From: Vibrio zhanjiangensis
GTDB lineage: Bacteria > Pseudomonadota > Gammaproteobacteria > Enterobacterales > Vibrionaceae
Direction: 5' to 3'
Assembly: GCF_030161235.1 (NCBI RefSeq)
Contig: NZ_BSPW01000018.1
Coordinates: 62,001-126,000 of the forward strand
DNA length: 64,000 nt
Within the stretch, counting starts at the first letter, position 1, and every line of letters starts with the position of its first letter. The translations under genes were made by a program, and so were the position numbers. The notes beneath the pieces are model-generated. The model did not search any database, was not told the DNA's origin, and saw only the letters and a program-made list of their open reading frames with translations. Below, in pieces: positions 56,180-64,000 of the stretch.

Positions 56180-58006
56180 ATGTTGCCTATGACGCAAATA
56201 CGCCGCTTTATTTTAGGAGTGATACTCGCTAGCATAAGTTCTGTTGGGCACGCCAAAGTTATTGAAACAACCAGCTTGGTAGGATTTGGTAAAGCGAAGT
56301 ACCCAGACAACTTTGCCCACTTTGATTATGTAAACCCCAATGCCCCCAAATATGGCAAGATTACCTATGGTCAGATTGGGACTTACGACAACTTTAATCG
56401 TTATGCATCTCGAGGTGTTCCTGCAGCAGCAACAGGGGAGTTATATGACTCTTTAATGTATTCTCCCAGTGATGAAATTGATGCTTATTACCCGTTAATT
56501 GCTGAAAAAGTGAGATACTCTGATGACTATACTTGGCTTGAATTAGACATCAATCCTAAGGCTCGCTTTCATGATGGGGTAGCGATTACTGCTGAAGACG
56601 TTGCTTTTACCTTCGATAAGTTCATGACCGAAGGTGTGCCTCAATACCGTGTCTACTACAAAGATATCAAGTCAGTAACGGCGAAAGATAAGTATACGGC
56701 GCGCATTGAGATGGCAACCCCAAATCGTGAAAAAATGTTTAGCTTTGCTCAATCAACCCCTGTTTTACCCAAGCATTTTTGGCTAGATAAATCCTTTTCA
56801 GAGCCACTCTCTACTCCTCCAGTGGGCAGCTCAGCGTATAAAATCATCGACTATAAGGTTGGTCAAAGTGTGACCTATGGGTTGGTAGAGGATTATTGGG
56901 CGAAGGATCTTCCAGTCAATATCGGCCGTAACAACTTCAAGCAAATTCAATACGACTACTATCGTGATGATACCGTTATGCTCGAGGCGTTTAAGGCAGG
57001 TGAATTCGATTTTCGTCTTGAAACATCAGCAAAATTTTGGGCCAATTCCTATACTGGTACTAACTTTGACAAGGGGTACATAAGTAAGCAGGAAATTCCA
57101 CATCAAAAACCAGAGAGCACTCAGGGGTTCGTTTTTAATACTCAGCGGGAATTATTTAAAGACGTCCGAGTGCGTGAAGCATTGAGCTACGCAATGGACT
57201 TTGAATGGATGAATAAAAACATGTTCTATAGTCAGTACTCTAGAACCAGAAGTTATTTTCAAAATACGGACTATGAAGCGAAAGGTTTGCCGACAGAGCA
57301 AGAAATCAAAGTCTTGGAGCGGTTTAAAAATCAAATTCCTTCACGAGCTTTAACTCAAGAGTATCAGCCACCTAAAACGGATGGTTCTGGTCGCATTCGT
57401 GCTCAGATGAGAACGGCATTTAAACTGTTAAAAGAAGCGGGTTGGGAACTAAAAGATAAAGTGTTAACTAACACCAAGACAGGTGAACCTTTTCGTTTTG
57501 AATTGATGATTTACAGCCCAACCGATGAACGTATTGCCATACCGCTACAAAAAAATATGAAGCGAATGGGTATTGATATGAAAATCCGCACTATCGATAC
57601 TACGCAATACACAAAGCGATTGAGAGATAGAGATTTTGATATGATCTCTAGGGGGTATTCTGCCAACCCCTATCCAAGCCCTAATTTGATGATCATATGG
57701 AACTCCAATTATATAGATTCAACTTATAATTATGCTGGAGTCATGGACCCTGTGGTTGATAGTCTCACTTCAGAAATTGCACAAAAGCAACAAGATCCAG
57801 ATGCTTTGCTTACATTAGGACGTGTTCTCGACAGAGTATTACAATGGAATTTTTACATTATTCCCCAATGGCACGTAAGTACATATCGTGTTGCTATGTG
57901 GGATAAGTTTGAACGCCCTGAAACTATACCAAAGTACGACCTTGGTGTTGATACTTGGTGGGTTTCTAAAGACAAAGCTGCCAAGCTACCTGAAAAACGT
58001 CGCTAA
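56180..58006 (+). CDS. yejA: Peptide ABC importer, periplasmic binding protein YejA
   Basis: This is a 608-residue binding protein with a signal peptide ending near VGHA. The mature part begins KVIETTSLVGFGKAKYPDNF, then AHFDYVNPNAPKYG, as in YejA, and belongs to the DppA/OppA superfamily. Later family features include DVRVREALSYAMDFEWMNK near 325. In E. coli the Yej system imports peptides, including microcin C. AAGG precedes the ATG at 56180; an in-frame TTG three codons earlier is less likely. It starts the yejABEF operon; yejB begins 15 bases after its stop. Confidence 0.94.
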   Translation: MLPMTQIRRFILGVILASISSVGHAKVIETTSLVGFGKAKYPDNFAHFDYVNPNAPKYGKITYGQIGTYDNFNRYASRGVPAAATGELYDSLMYSPSDEIDAYYPLIAEKVRYSDDYTWLELDINPKARFHDGVAITAEDVAFTFDKFMTEGVPQYRVYYKDIKSVTAKDKYTARIEMATPNREKMFSFAQSTPVLPKHFWLDKSFSEPLSTPPVGSSAYKIIDYKVGQSVTYGLVEDYWAKDLPVNIGRNNFKQIQYDYYRDDTVMLEAFKAGEFDFRLETSAKFWANSYTGTNFDKGYISKQEIPHQKPESTQGFVFNTQRELFKDVRVREALSYAMDFEWMNKNMFYSQYSRTRSYFQNTDYEAKGLPTEQEIKVLERFKNQIPSRALTQEYQPPKTDGSGRIRAQMRTAFKLLKEAGWELKDKVLTNTKTGEPFRFELMIYSPTDERIAIPLQKNMKRMGIDMKIRTIDTTQYTKRLRDRDFDMISRGYSANPYPSPNLMIIWNSNYIDSTYNYAGVMDPVVDSLTSEIAQKQQDPDALLTLGRVLDRVLQWNFYIIPQWHVSTYRVAMWDKFERPETIPKYDLGVDTWWVSKDKAAKLPEKRR

Positions 58007-58021
58007 ATTTGAGAGGTATAG

Positions 58022-59110
58022 ATGACTGCTTATATCTTTCGCCGATTGTTGTTAGTGATCCCGACTTTGTGGGCGATCATAACGATTAATTTTTTTATTA
58101 TTCAGATTGCACCGGGCGGTCCTGTTGAGCAAGCCATTGCTCAGCTTGAAGGAAATAGCTCTGGTATTATGGAACGCTTTGCTGGCGGTGGGAGTGAGGT
58201 GTCCCTTGATCTCGGTAAGGACGTTAGTCCAAGTGGGTATAAAGGCTCAAGGGGCCTCGACCCTCAGGTAGTAGAAGAAATCAAAAAGCAGTTTGGTTTT
58301 GATAAGCCAATTCTTGAGCGTTACATAAACATGCTTAAAGATTATGCCACTTTTAATTTTGGCCAGAGTCTTTTTAAGGGTGGAAATGTCATTGACTTAA
58401 TTGTGGAGCGATTGCCAGTCTCTATTTCTTTGGGGCTGTGGAGCACATTGATCATCTACTTTATCTCCATTCCACTAGGCGTCCTGAAGGCTATTCATCA
58501 TGGTTCAAGATTTGATATATGGTCGAGTGCAGTGGTTATTGTCGGTTACGCAATTCCTGGTTTTCTGTTTGCGATCATACTGATTATTTTATTTGCCAGT
58601 GGTAATTACTTTAGTTGGTTCCCTTTGAGAGGGCTAGTGTCAAGCGACTTTGCGCAGTTGGTATGGTACGAGCAGATCCTCGATTATTTTTGGCACCTAA
58701 CCTTGCCGATATTTGCGATGGTAATAGGTGGGTTTGCCACTTTAAGTATGTTAACGAAAAACTCGTTTTTGGATGAAATTAATAAGCAATATGTCGTGAC
58801 GGCAAGAGCGAAAGGTCTAGATGAAAGGAGCATTCTTTATAAGCATGTTTTCCGTAATGCCATGTTAATTATTATCGCTGGTTTTCCTGCAGCATTTATC
58901 AGTATTTTCTTCACAGGTTCAATGCTAATAGAAGTGATGTTTTCATTAGAAGGAATTGGTTTGCTGGGGTTTGAGTCGACGATACAGCGAGATTACCCTG
59001 TGGTGTTTAGCTCTCTCTATATCATGACCTTACTAGGGCTAATTTTGAGCATTATTTCTGACCTAACATACACTTGGGTCGACCCCAGAATTGATTTTGA
59101 GGCCCGCTAG
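58022..59110 (+). CDS. yejB: Peptide ABC importer, permease YejB
   Basis: This is a 362-residue inner membrane permease of the DppB type, with an N-terminal membrane helix, a long periplasmic loop (about 30-110), then five more helices. The cytoplasmic coupling loop is [20 protein letters not shown] near 257, followed by FRNAM. The N-terminal [18 protein letters not shown] matches YejB. GAGAGG precedes the ATG. Its stop touches the yejE start (TAGATG), so the two are translationally coupled. Confidence 0.95.
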   Translation: MTAYIFRRLLLVIPTLWAIITINFFIIQIAPGGPVEQAIAQLEGNSSGIMERFAGGGSEVSLDLGKDVSPSGYKGSRGLDPQVVEEIKKQFGFDKPILERYINMLKDYATFNFGQSLFKGGNVIDLIVERLPVSISLGLWSTLIIYFISIPLGVLKAIHHGSRFDIWSSAVVIVGYAIPGFLFAIILIILFASGNYFSWFPLRGLVSSDFAQLVWYEQILDYFWHLTLPIFAMVIGGFATLSMLTKNSFLDEINKQYVVTARAKGLDERSILYKHVFRNAMLIIIAGFPAAFISIFFTGSMLIEVMFSLEGIGLLGFESTIQRDYPVVFSSLYIMTLLGLILSIISDLTYTWVDPRIDFEAR

Positions 59111-60148
59111 ATGCAAAAAAATAAAGTCGCTAATCCGTTAAATCAGGCTCGATGGCAAAGGTTTAAAGCGAACAAACGAGGCTTTTGGTCGCTAAGTGTT
59201 TTTTTGGTGCTTTTCGTTATCAGCTTATTTGCAGAGCTTATCGCCAATGATAAGCCCATCTTGGTTGAGTACGATGGTGGATGGTATTTCCCTATCACGA
59301 CTCAGTACGCCGAAACCGTATTTGGGGGGGAATTTGAAACGGAAGCTGACTACACAGACCCCTATGTTGTAGATCTTATTAAAGAAAAAGGTTACATGAT
59401 TTGGCCGATCATACGATTTAGCTACAGCACAATAAACTATAACATCTCTGGCTCGGTGCCCTCAGCGCCTGATAGCGTAAATTGGCTTGGTACAGACGAC
59501 AAAGGTCGTGATGTCTTGGCTCGTATCATTTACGGTTTTCGTATCTCCGTTTTGTTTGGCATCGTTCTTACAGTAGTTTCCAGCGTAATTGGGGTTATTG
59601 CGGGGGCAACACAGGGTTATTATGGCGGTTGGCTTGACTTATTTGGTCAGCGATTTATTGAAGTTTGGTCTGGGATGCCAACGTTGTTTTTGCTGATTAT
59701 TTTATCGAGTTTCGTGGAACCGAACTTTTGGTGGTTGCTGGGTATTATGGTGCTATTTAGTTGGATGAGTTTGGTTGGTGTTGTGAGGGCTGAGTTTTTG
59801 CGCTGCAGAAACTTCGACTACGTTAGGGCAGCGCTTGCTATGGGTGTAAATGATAGCCGAATCATGAGAAGGCATATGCTGCCCAATGCCATGGTTGCGT
59901 CTTTAACCATGATGCCTTTTATTCTCTCGGGATCAGTCACAACATTAACGTCATTGGACTTTCTTGGTTTTGGTCTCCCTGCAGGTTCACCTTCTCTTGG
60001 TGAATTGCTAGCACAAGGGAAAGCTAACTTGCAGGCGCCTTGGCTTGGCTTCTCCGCTTTCTTGGTATTGTCAATCATGCTCACCTTATTAGTGTTTATT
60101 GGTGAAGCGGTGCGAGATGCCTTTGACCCTCATCATCAAGGTAGATAA
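59111..60148 (+). CDS. yejE: Peptide ABC importer, permease YejE
   Basis: This is a 345-residue DppC-type permease. Near residue 115 DSVNWLGTDDKGRDVLARII is the family signature that follows the first membrane helix; the coupling loop is DYVRAALAMGVNDSRIMRRH near 236, followed by MLPNAM. It pairs with YejB to form the peptide channel. The ATG lies directly after the yejB stop, and yejF starts two bases after its own stop. Confidence 0.95.
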   Translation: MQKNKVANPLNQARWQRFKANKRGFWSLSVFLVLFVISLFAELIANDKPILVEYDGGWYFPITTQYAETVFGGEFETEADYTDPYVVDLIKEKGYMIWPIIRFSYSTINYNISGSVPSAPDSVNWLGTDDKGRDVLARIIYGFRISVLFGIVLTVVSSVIGVIAGATQGYYGGWLDLFGQRFIEVWSGMPTLFLLIILSSFVEPNFWWLLGIMVLFSWMSLVGVVRAEFLRCRNFDYVRAALAMGVNDSRIMRRHMLPNAMVASLTMMPFILSGSVTTLTSLDFLGFGLPAGSPSLGELLAQGKANLQAPWLGFSAFLVLSIMLTLLVFIGEAVRDAFDPHHQGR

Positions 60149-60150
60149 CT

Positions 60151-61749
60151 ATGACGACGAAAGAAATACTTGCATTGGATGGTGTGTCGGTCGGCTTTGG
60201 TGTTGGGAAAAATATACAGCAAGTGACAAAAAAGGTCTCTTTTACTATAGCGAAAGGCGAGACATTGGCGTTAGTTGGAGAAAGTGGTTCTGGTAAATCC
60301 GTTACGGCCAATGCGATTCTCAAACTGCTTCCTAAAGGAGTCTCTCATTACCTTGACGGTTCGATCAACTTTGATGGTATAGACATACTTAATTGTTCTG
60401 AACGCCAACTAAGAGGAATACGAGGTAAGCGTATAGGAATGATTTTTCAAGAACCCATGGTGTCGCTTAACCCACTGCATAAAGTGGGCAAGCAATTGAC
60501 TGAAACGTTAGCGATACACAGTGGTGTCCGTCAAACCCAAGCCGAAGAGGTTGCCATTGAGTGGTTGGAGAAAGTGGGTATTCGCTACCCCAAAGTGAAG
60601 ATCAATGCCTATCCTCACGAGCTATCGGGCGGTGAAAGGCAAAGGGTAATGATTGCTATGGCCCTGATAAATAAACCAGAGCTGCTCATTGCTGATGAAC
60701 CAACCACTGCACTCGATGTATCGGTTCAAGCACAGATATTGGAATTATTGAGAGACTTACAAAATGAGTTAGGTATGGCGATGCTCTTCATTACGCATGA
60801 CTTGAGCATAGTTCGCCGGATTGCAGACAAAGTGGCGGTCATGCAAAACGGAGAGTTAGTTGAGCAGGCCGATTGTTACTCTCTTTTTTCTCAGCCAGCG
60901 CATCCTTATACACAAACACTCATCCATTCCGATCCTCGGGGTGTACCTGTCGATGTTTCTGAAGGTTCTGAGAGCTTGATACAAGTCGATAAGCTTAAAG
61001 TATGGTTCCCTGTCACAGGCGGGTTGTTTAAAAGGGTTGTCTCACATATCAAAGCAGTAACTGATATGGACTTTAATCTTAAACGTGGACATTCATTAGG
61101 TATAGTGGGTGAAAGTGGATCTGGAAAATCCACAACAGGTATGGCGATTTTGCGTTTGGTGAATTCAGAAGGTTCTATCTGTTATCAGCAAAAGGAGTTG
61201 CAAGGGCTTAAGCGAAAAGACATGCTTCCGTACCGTAGCAAAATGCAGGTTGTCTTTCAGGACCCATTTTCAGCGCTAAATCCCAGAATGTCTGTTGCTC
61301 AAGTGATTGGTGAAGGTCTGTATGTTCATCATGGTGAACTCGATGAAACAACCGTCGATACAATGATTTGTGATGCGATGGAAGATGTTGATTTAGACCC
61401 CGAAACTCGTTATCGGTATCCCAATGAATTCTCAGGAGGCCAACGACAAAGGATTGCAATAGCGAGGGCTTTGGTGCTTAGGCCTGAATTCATTTTGCTC
61501 GATGAGCCAACATCATCTCTTGACCGGACGGTTCAAGCTCAAGTACTTGATCTTTTGAAATCGCTTCAACAAAAGTATTGTTTAACCTATCTGTTCATTA
61601 GCCATGATCTCAATGTTGTGAAGTCGCTTTGCCACCATACAATGGTAATGAAAGACGGATTGGTTGTAGAGAGTGGAAGAACTGATCAGCTATTTGAAAA
61701 TCCTCAACATGCATACACGAGACAATTAGTTGAGCTTTCCAGTTTTTAA
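60151..61749 (+). CDS. yejF: Peptide ABC importer, tandem ATPase YejF
   Basis: This is a 532-residue protein with two ATPase domains. The first has GESGSGKSVT near residue 45 and LSGGERQRVMIAMA near 160; the second has GESGSGKSTT near 321 and FSGGQRQRIAIARA near 429. Both Walker B motifs are intact (ADEPTTALD, LDEPTSSLD). It powers the YejABEF importer. It is the last gene of the operon, two bases after yejE, and converges with the next solute-binding protein gene without a clear terminator. The protein at 47522-49147 is a paralogue. Confidence 0.95.
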   Translation: MTTKEILALDGVSVGFGVGKNIQQVTKKVSFTIAKGETLALVGESGSGKSVTANAILKLLPKGVSHYLDGSINFDGIDILNCSERQLRGIRGKRIGMIFQEPMVSLNPLHKVGKQLTETLAIHSGVRQTQAEEVAIEWLEKVGIRYPKVKINAYPHELSGGERQRVMIAMALINKPELLIADEPTTALDVSVQAQILELLRDLQNELGMAMLFITHDLSIVRRIADKVAVMQNGELVEQADCYSLFSQPAHPYTQTLIHSDPRGVPVDVSEGSESLIQVDKLKVWFPVTGGLFKRVVSHIKAVTDMDFNLKRGHSLGIVGESGSGKSTTGMAILRLVNSEGSICYQQKELQGLKRKDMLPYRSKMQVVFQDPFSALNPRMSVAQVIGEGLYVHHGELDETTVDTMICDAMEDVDLDPETRYRYPNEFSGGQRQRIAIARALVLRPEFILLDEPTSSLDRTVQAQVLDLLKSLQQKYCLTYLFISHDLNVVKSLCHHTMVMKDGLVVESGRTDQLFENPQHAYTRQLVELSSF

Positions 61750-61782
61750 GAGTCTGACAGAAAATGAAGAAGGTGGGCACTA

Positions 61783-62580
61783 TTACAGGTCTTGTTCTAG
61801 GTAGGCTTTTACAATCCCTTCAAGTTCCCCAGTCTCTTCCAATTTAGTGAGTATGGAGTTAAAGGTTTTAACGAAATCATCTTTATAGGGATACTGCTCA
61901 GGCTGAATAGTGGTAAAACCGAGGTAGCCTTGCTCAGCGCTGACGACTGCGCCTAATGTCAGTTGCCAACCTTCTGGGAGCAAGCCGTCGCTGGTCATAC
62001 GTTTTATTTCCCACAAGATGGATAACCGATCGTTCATATAACAATCTATTTTCTTTTCGTACAGCTTGATCAAACTCAGTCGGCTGCCCTTGGCTTCGGA
62101 TATGGTGATTTTTCCAGCTTTAACCGCATCCCAAAATTCGTTTCCACCAAGAGCAAAGGCTTCATTTACTCCAATAGTCAGCCCTAAATAATCGCTAGGC
62201 CATTTACCAAGCGGTCTATCTTTAACACTGTCGGTATTACAAAAAACAACGACTTCTTCATTCAAAATAGGTTTTGAATAGGGTGATATGTAAAGTCGTT
62301 TATCGGCATAGTAATAGGGAGGATATAAAGCAAACCCTCTCCCTGACTCAAGCATTTTCAAGCCACGTTTCCATGGTATGGGAACAATTTTGACTTGATA
62401 GGCGGGCATGTCCCTAAACACACGCCTAAGTATGTCACTGTAGATGCCTTTGGCAATGCCGTCCTCTACGTAGCTATACGGAGGGTATGCGTCGTCGCCA
62501 TAAACCAACACTTTGATGGGTGGCTCAAACGCATTCGCTTGCCACGAAAGCAAAAGTGTAATCAGTGTCCATTTGAGCAA
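61783..62580 (-). CDS. Periplasmic solute-binding protein, SBP_bac_3 family (orphan)
   Basis: This is a 265-residue exported protein. The signal peptide MLKWTLITLLLSWQANA is followed by PPIKVLVYGDDAYPPYSYVE, and PIPWKRGLKMLESGRGFALY is near residue 67. It resembles family-3 solute-binding proteins for amino acids or small polar compounds. No permease or ATPase is adjacent. It shares the PWKRG core with the protein at 24496-25248. It lies divergent from the S4 gene. Confidence 0.85.
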   Translation of the reverse strand: MLKWTLITLLLSWQANAFEPPIKVLVYGDDAYPPYSYVEDGIAKGIYSDILRRVFRDMPAYQVKIVPIPWKRGLKMLESGRGFALYPPYYYADKRLYISPYSKPILNEEVVVFCNTDSVKDRPLGKWPSDYLGLTIGVNEAFALGGNEFWDAVKAGKITISEAKGSRLSLIKLYEKKIDCYMNDRLSILWEIKRMTSDGLLPEGWQLTLGAVVSAEQGYLGFTTIQPEQYPYKDDFVKTFNSILTKLEETGELEGIVKAYLEQDL

Positions 62581-62681
62581 AGCGGGTCCCTTTGATGCGC
62601 TCTTTCTATGAATAACTTTAGTTTATTTATGGCAAGATAGGCATTAGACTTTGCTTTTTCGCCGTTTAATTGAAGCAAAAT

Positions 62682-63092
62682 ATGACAGAAGACGACAAAA
62701 ATCCTGAAGAAATTGAGGTTGAAGCGATAGGGGTTGAGGTATCTAGCCAACCTATTGAGTTGTACAAGGTATTTAAAATAGCCAATTTGGTCGGAGGTGG
62801 AGGTGAAGCCAAGCACCTTATTGCTGAAGGTTATGTTGCAGTAAACGGTGAGCTTGAAACTCGTAAGCGGCGTAAAATGTACGATGGTGATGTGTTTGAG
62901 TTTAACCAAGAGTTTTACGTAGTGCTCTGCAATGCTGGTTTGGTTGAGCAAGAAAACGGTGATGGGCAGACGTCCACACCTGATGTTCAGTCTCAAAATC
63001 AAGCCACCCTAGCTGATAAAGATAAAACTAAAAAAGAAAACTCAGGCAAAAAGAAGAATAAGCTTGGTCGCTCGGATATTGATTTCTTCTAA
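62682..63092 (+). CDS. S4-domain RNA-binding protein (YbcJ-like)
   Basis: This is a 136-residue protein. The S4 fold lies at about residues 28-85: YKVFKIANLVGGGGEAKHLI, AEGYVAVNGELETRKRRKMY, then DGDVFEF, very close to E. coli YbcJ. A long charged tail with a lysine cluster (KTKKENSGKKKNKLGRSDID) follows and is absent from YbcJ. It probably binds structured or ribosomal RNA. The ATG at 62682 is preferred over the in-frame TTG at 62670; the ribosome binding site is weak. Confidence 0.88.
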   Translation: MTEDDKNPEEIEVEAIGVEVSSQPIELYKVFKIANLVGGGGEAKHLIAEGYVAVNGELETRKRRKMYDGDVFEFNQEFYVVLCNAGLVEQENGDGQTSTPDVQSQNQATLADKDKTKKENSGKKKNKLGRSDIDFF

Positions 63093-63138
63093 AAACTCTA
63101 TATTGACCAGTGTTTTTAGGTAGAGAGTGTTACCAAAA

Positions 63139-63163
63139 AAAGCCCCGTACTTTACGGGGCTTT
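63139..63163. terminator. Bidirectional terminator
   Basis: AAAGCCCCGTA (63139-63149) and TACGGGGCTTT (63153-63163) form an 11-bp perfect stem with loop CTT and T-runs on both strands. It serves the S4 gene and the convergent small gene. Confidence 0.92.
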
Positions 63164-63168
63164 AGTGG

Positions 63169-63360
63169 TCAATACCAAAGGTCTTCGGGGGATATCTTAC
63201 TTTCTTCAGGTGCATAGGAATCATCGTCGAGTGGATGCTCAGTTTGACTTCGCAGACTCTCCAATTGATACTCAAGCATTTGGACAGTGTCGTAATCACC
63301 CTCTGAGCAAGCAATATATATCTGCTGCTCGATAGCTCGCATACTATCTCGAATACTCAT
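63169..63360 (-). CDS. Small conserved hypothetical protein
   Basis: This is a 63-residue acidic helical protein (MSIRDSMRAIEQQIYIACSE, ending ISPEDLWY). A very good ribosome binding site (GGAGGT, seven to eight bases before the ATG) and clean termination support expression. No domain is recognised; the two helices may form a hairpin. It lies 40 bases downstream of the Cti-like gene on the same strand and may be cotranscribed with it. Confidence 0.75.
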   Translation of the reverse strand: MSIRDSMRAIEQQIYIACSEGDYDTVQMLEYQLESLRSQTEHPLDDDSYAPEESKISPEDLWY

Positions 63361-63400
63361 GCCCTACCTCCTGCGTTCTAAAACGCTTGGCCGAATAGTT

Positions 63401-64000
63401 TTACCTATTCTCAAAACGATTATAGTCAAGGAGGCCAAATTCTACAGGTTGATCTTTCCTATACCATTGGTGAATTTTGTCACTAAAAGACCAAAAATTT
63501 GCCGAGCTTCTTCGGATTGCAAATTTATCCAATAACTTAACGTAGTCTTGCTCCGTTTTGACTTGCGCGATCATTTTTACAAGTAGAGGAATTTGTTTTT
63601 CATGTAGGGATAAAAATGCGCCAGGGTAGCTGCCGATAACACCATGCACCAAGGTAAAATCATCATTATCGTAGTCTCTGTTGTTTTGTTCATCGAACAG
63701 GCTTGAGATATTGGTATGAGCGTTGTTGTGTAATAATGTGAATACTTGGCTTTCACCTGATTGCGATTCAATGAGCAATATTACAATCTGAGGGAAATAT
63801 GCGACGCCGCGACCTCTCAGGTCATCAATGGTTCTGAGAAGTTTTTCATGCTCTAGAGAAAGGCCGGTTTGTTCTATAGCGTAACGATGGTTTAAAACGG
63901 GAGAAAGCTGAGTTTTTAGTATGTCATACAGCTCTTGTTTAGGTTGGTCGGTCTGATAGGGCACCTGACTTGGTTGATTAAAAGGTTTAACGTTGCGTTG
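63401..64000 (-). CDS. Fatty acid cis/trans isomerase-like protein, C-terminal part (runs off the window)
   Basis: This is the last 199 residues of a larger protein; the frame is open to the right edge, so the start is outside. The end GLLDYNRFENR and the preceding FWSFSDKIHQWYRKDQPVE match, from memory, the C terminus of Cti. Cti is a periplasmic heme enzyme that turns cis into trans membrane fatty acids under solvent or heat stress. The heme-binding CxxCH would be in the unseen N-terminal part. The GTG at 63964 is internal, not a start. Confidence 0.7.
   Translation of the reverse strand, partial: QRNVKPFNQPSQVPYQTDQPKQELYDILKTQLSPVLNHRYAIEQTGLSLEHEKLLRTIDDLRGRGVAYFPQIVILLIESQSGESQVFTLLHNNAHTNISSLFDEQNNRDYDNDDFTLVHGVIGSYPGAFLSLHEKQIPLLVKMIAQVKTEQDYVKLLDKFAIRRSSANFWSFSDKIHQWYRKDQPVEFGLLDYNRFENR

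Overview
The window reads as chromosomal DNA of a marine gammaproteobacterium, most likely a Vibrio. The grounds are the moderate G+C, LldD/LdhA/YejABEF proteins close in sequence to the enterobacterial ones, a secreted endonuclease I of the Vvn/EndA type, a choline-to-betaine operon, a sensory-chemotaxis gene and the tail of a cis/trans fatty acid isomerase. The genus is an inference. No rRNA, tRNA, CRISPR array or intact insertion sequence was seen.

Region 1 (1-18.0 kb) is the 3' part of a nonribosomal peptide synthetase (NRPS) cluster, all on the + strand. The window opens inside an epimerization domain, followed by C-A-T with a valine-like code and an acidic tail. Next is a 3502-residue synthetase, C-A(Gly)-T-C-A(Ser)-T-C-A(Gly)-T-TE. 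An MFS exporter, an EctB-like diaminobutyrate aminotransferase and an EntD-type phosphopantetheinyl transferase complete it. The predicted 3' part of the product is D-residue-Val-Gly-Ser-Gly, with diaminobutyrate probably loaded by modules left of the window.

Region 2 (18.0-26 kb) is ordinary: an MgtE-type Mg2+ channel, a GGDEF diguanylate cyclase, two GNAT acetyltransferases, a RidA-family protein lacking the catalytic arginine, an alpha/beta hydrolase, endonuclease I and an orphan solute-binding protein. Region 3 (26-32.6 kb) is the glycine betaine operon betB-betA-choX-choW-choV. It takes up choline and oxidises it in two steps; betI is absent here, but a BetI-operator-like inverted repeat lies upstream.

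Region 4 (32.6-42.5 kb) is the most variable part. It holds a small hydrolase, a decayed GNAT gene, a GST and MFS pair, an orphan HTH-like protein, an HNH endonuclease, a 17-bp perfect inverted repeat and an isolated 4-hydroxyphenylpyruvate dioxygenase. It also holds an 804-residue secreted protein that looks like an undescribed toxin: a signal peptide, a furin-like RRQKR site next to a cysteine pair, a possible BECR-type (barnase/EndoU/colicin E5/RelE) RNase domain at the C terminus, and a terminal KDEF. Its upstream region is extremely AT-rich.

Region 5 (42.5-64 kb) is core metabolism and transport: a PhzF-family enzyme, the L-lactate operon lldP-lldD with a divergent LysR regulator, a stand-alone YejF-like ATPase, a LonB-type protease, D-lactate dehydrogenase, a chemoreceptor, a Nudix hydrolase, the full yejABEF peptide importer, an orphan solute-binding protein, an S4 RNA-binding protein, a small conserved protein and the C-terminal end of a Cti-like isomerase that runs off the right edge. 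Starts were moved from the longest open frame where a ribosome binding site or family alignment argued for it.
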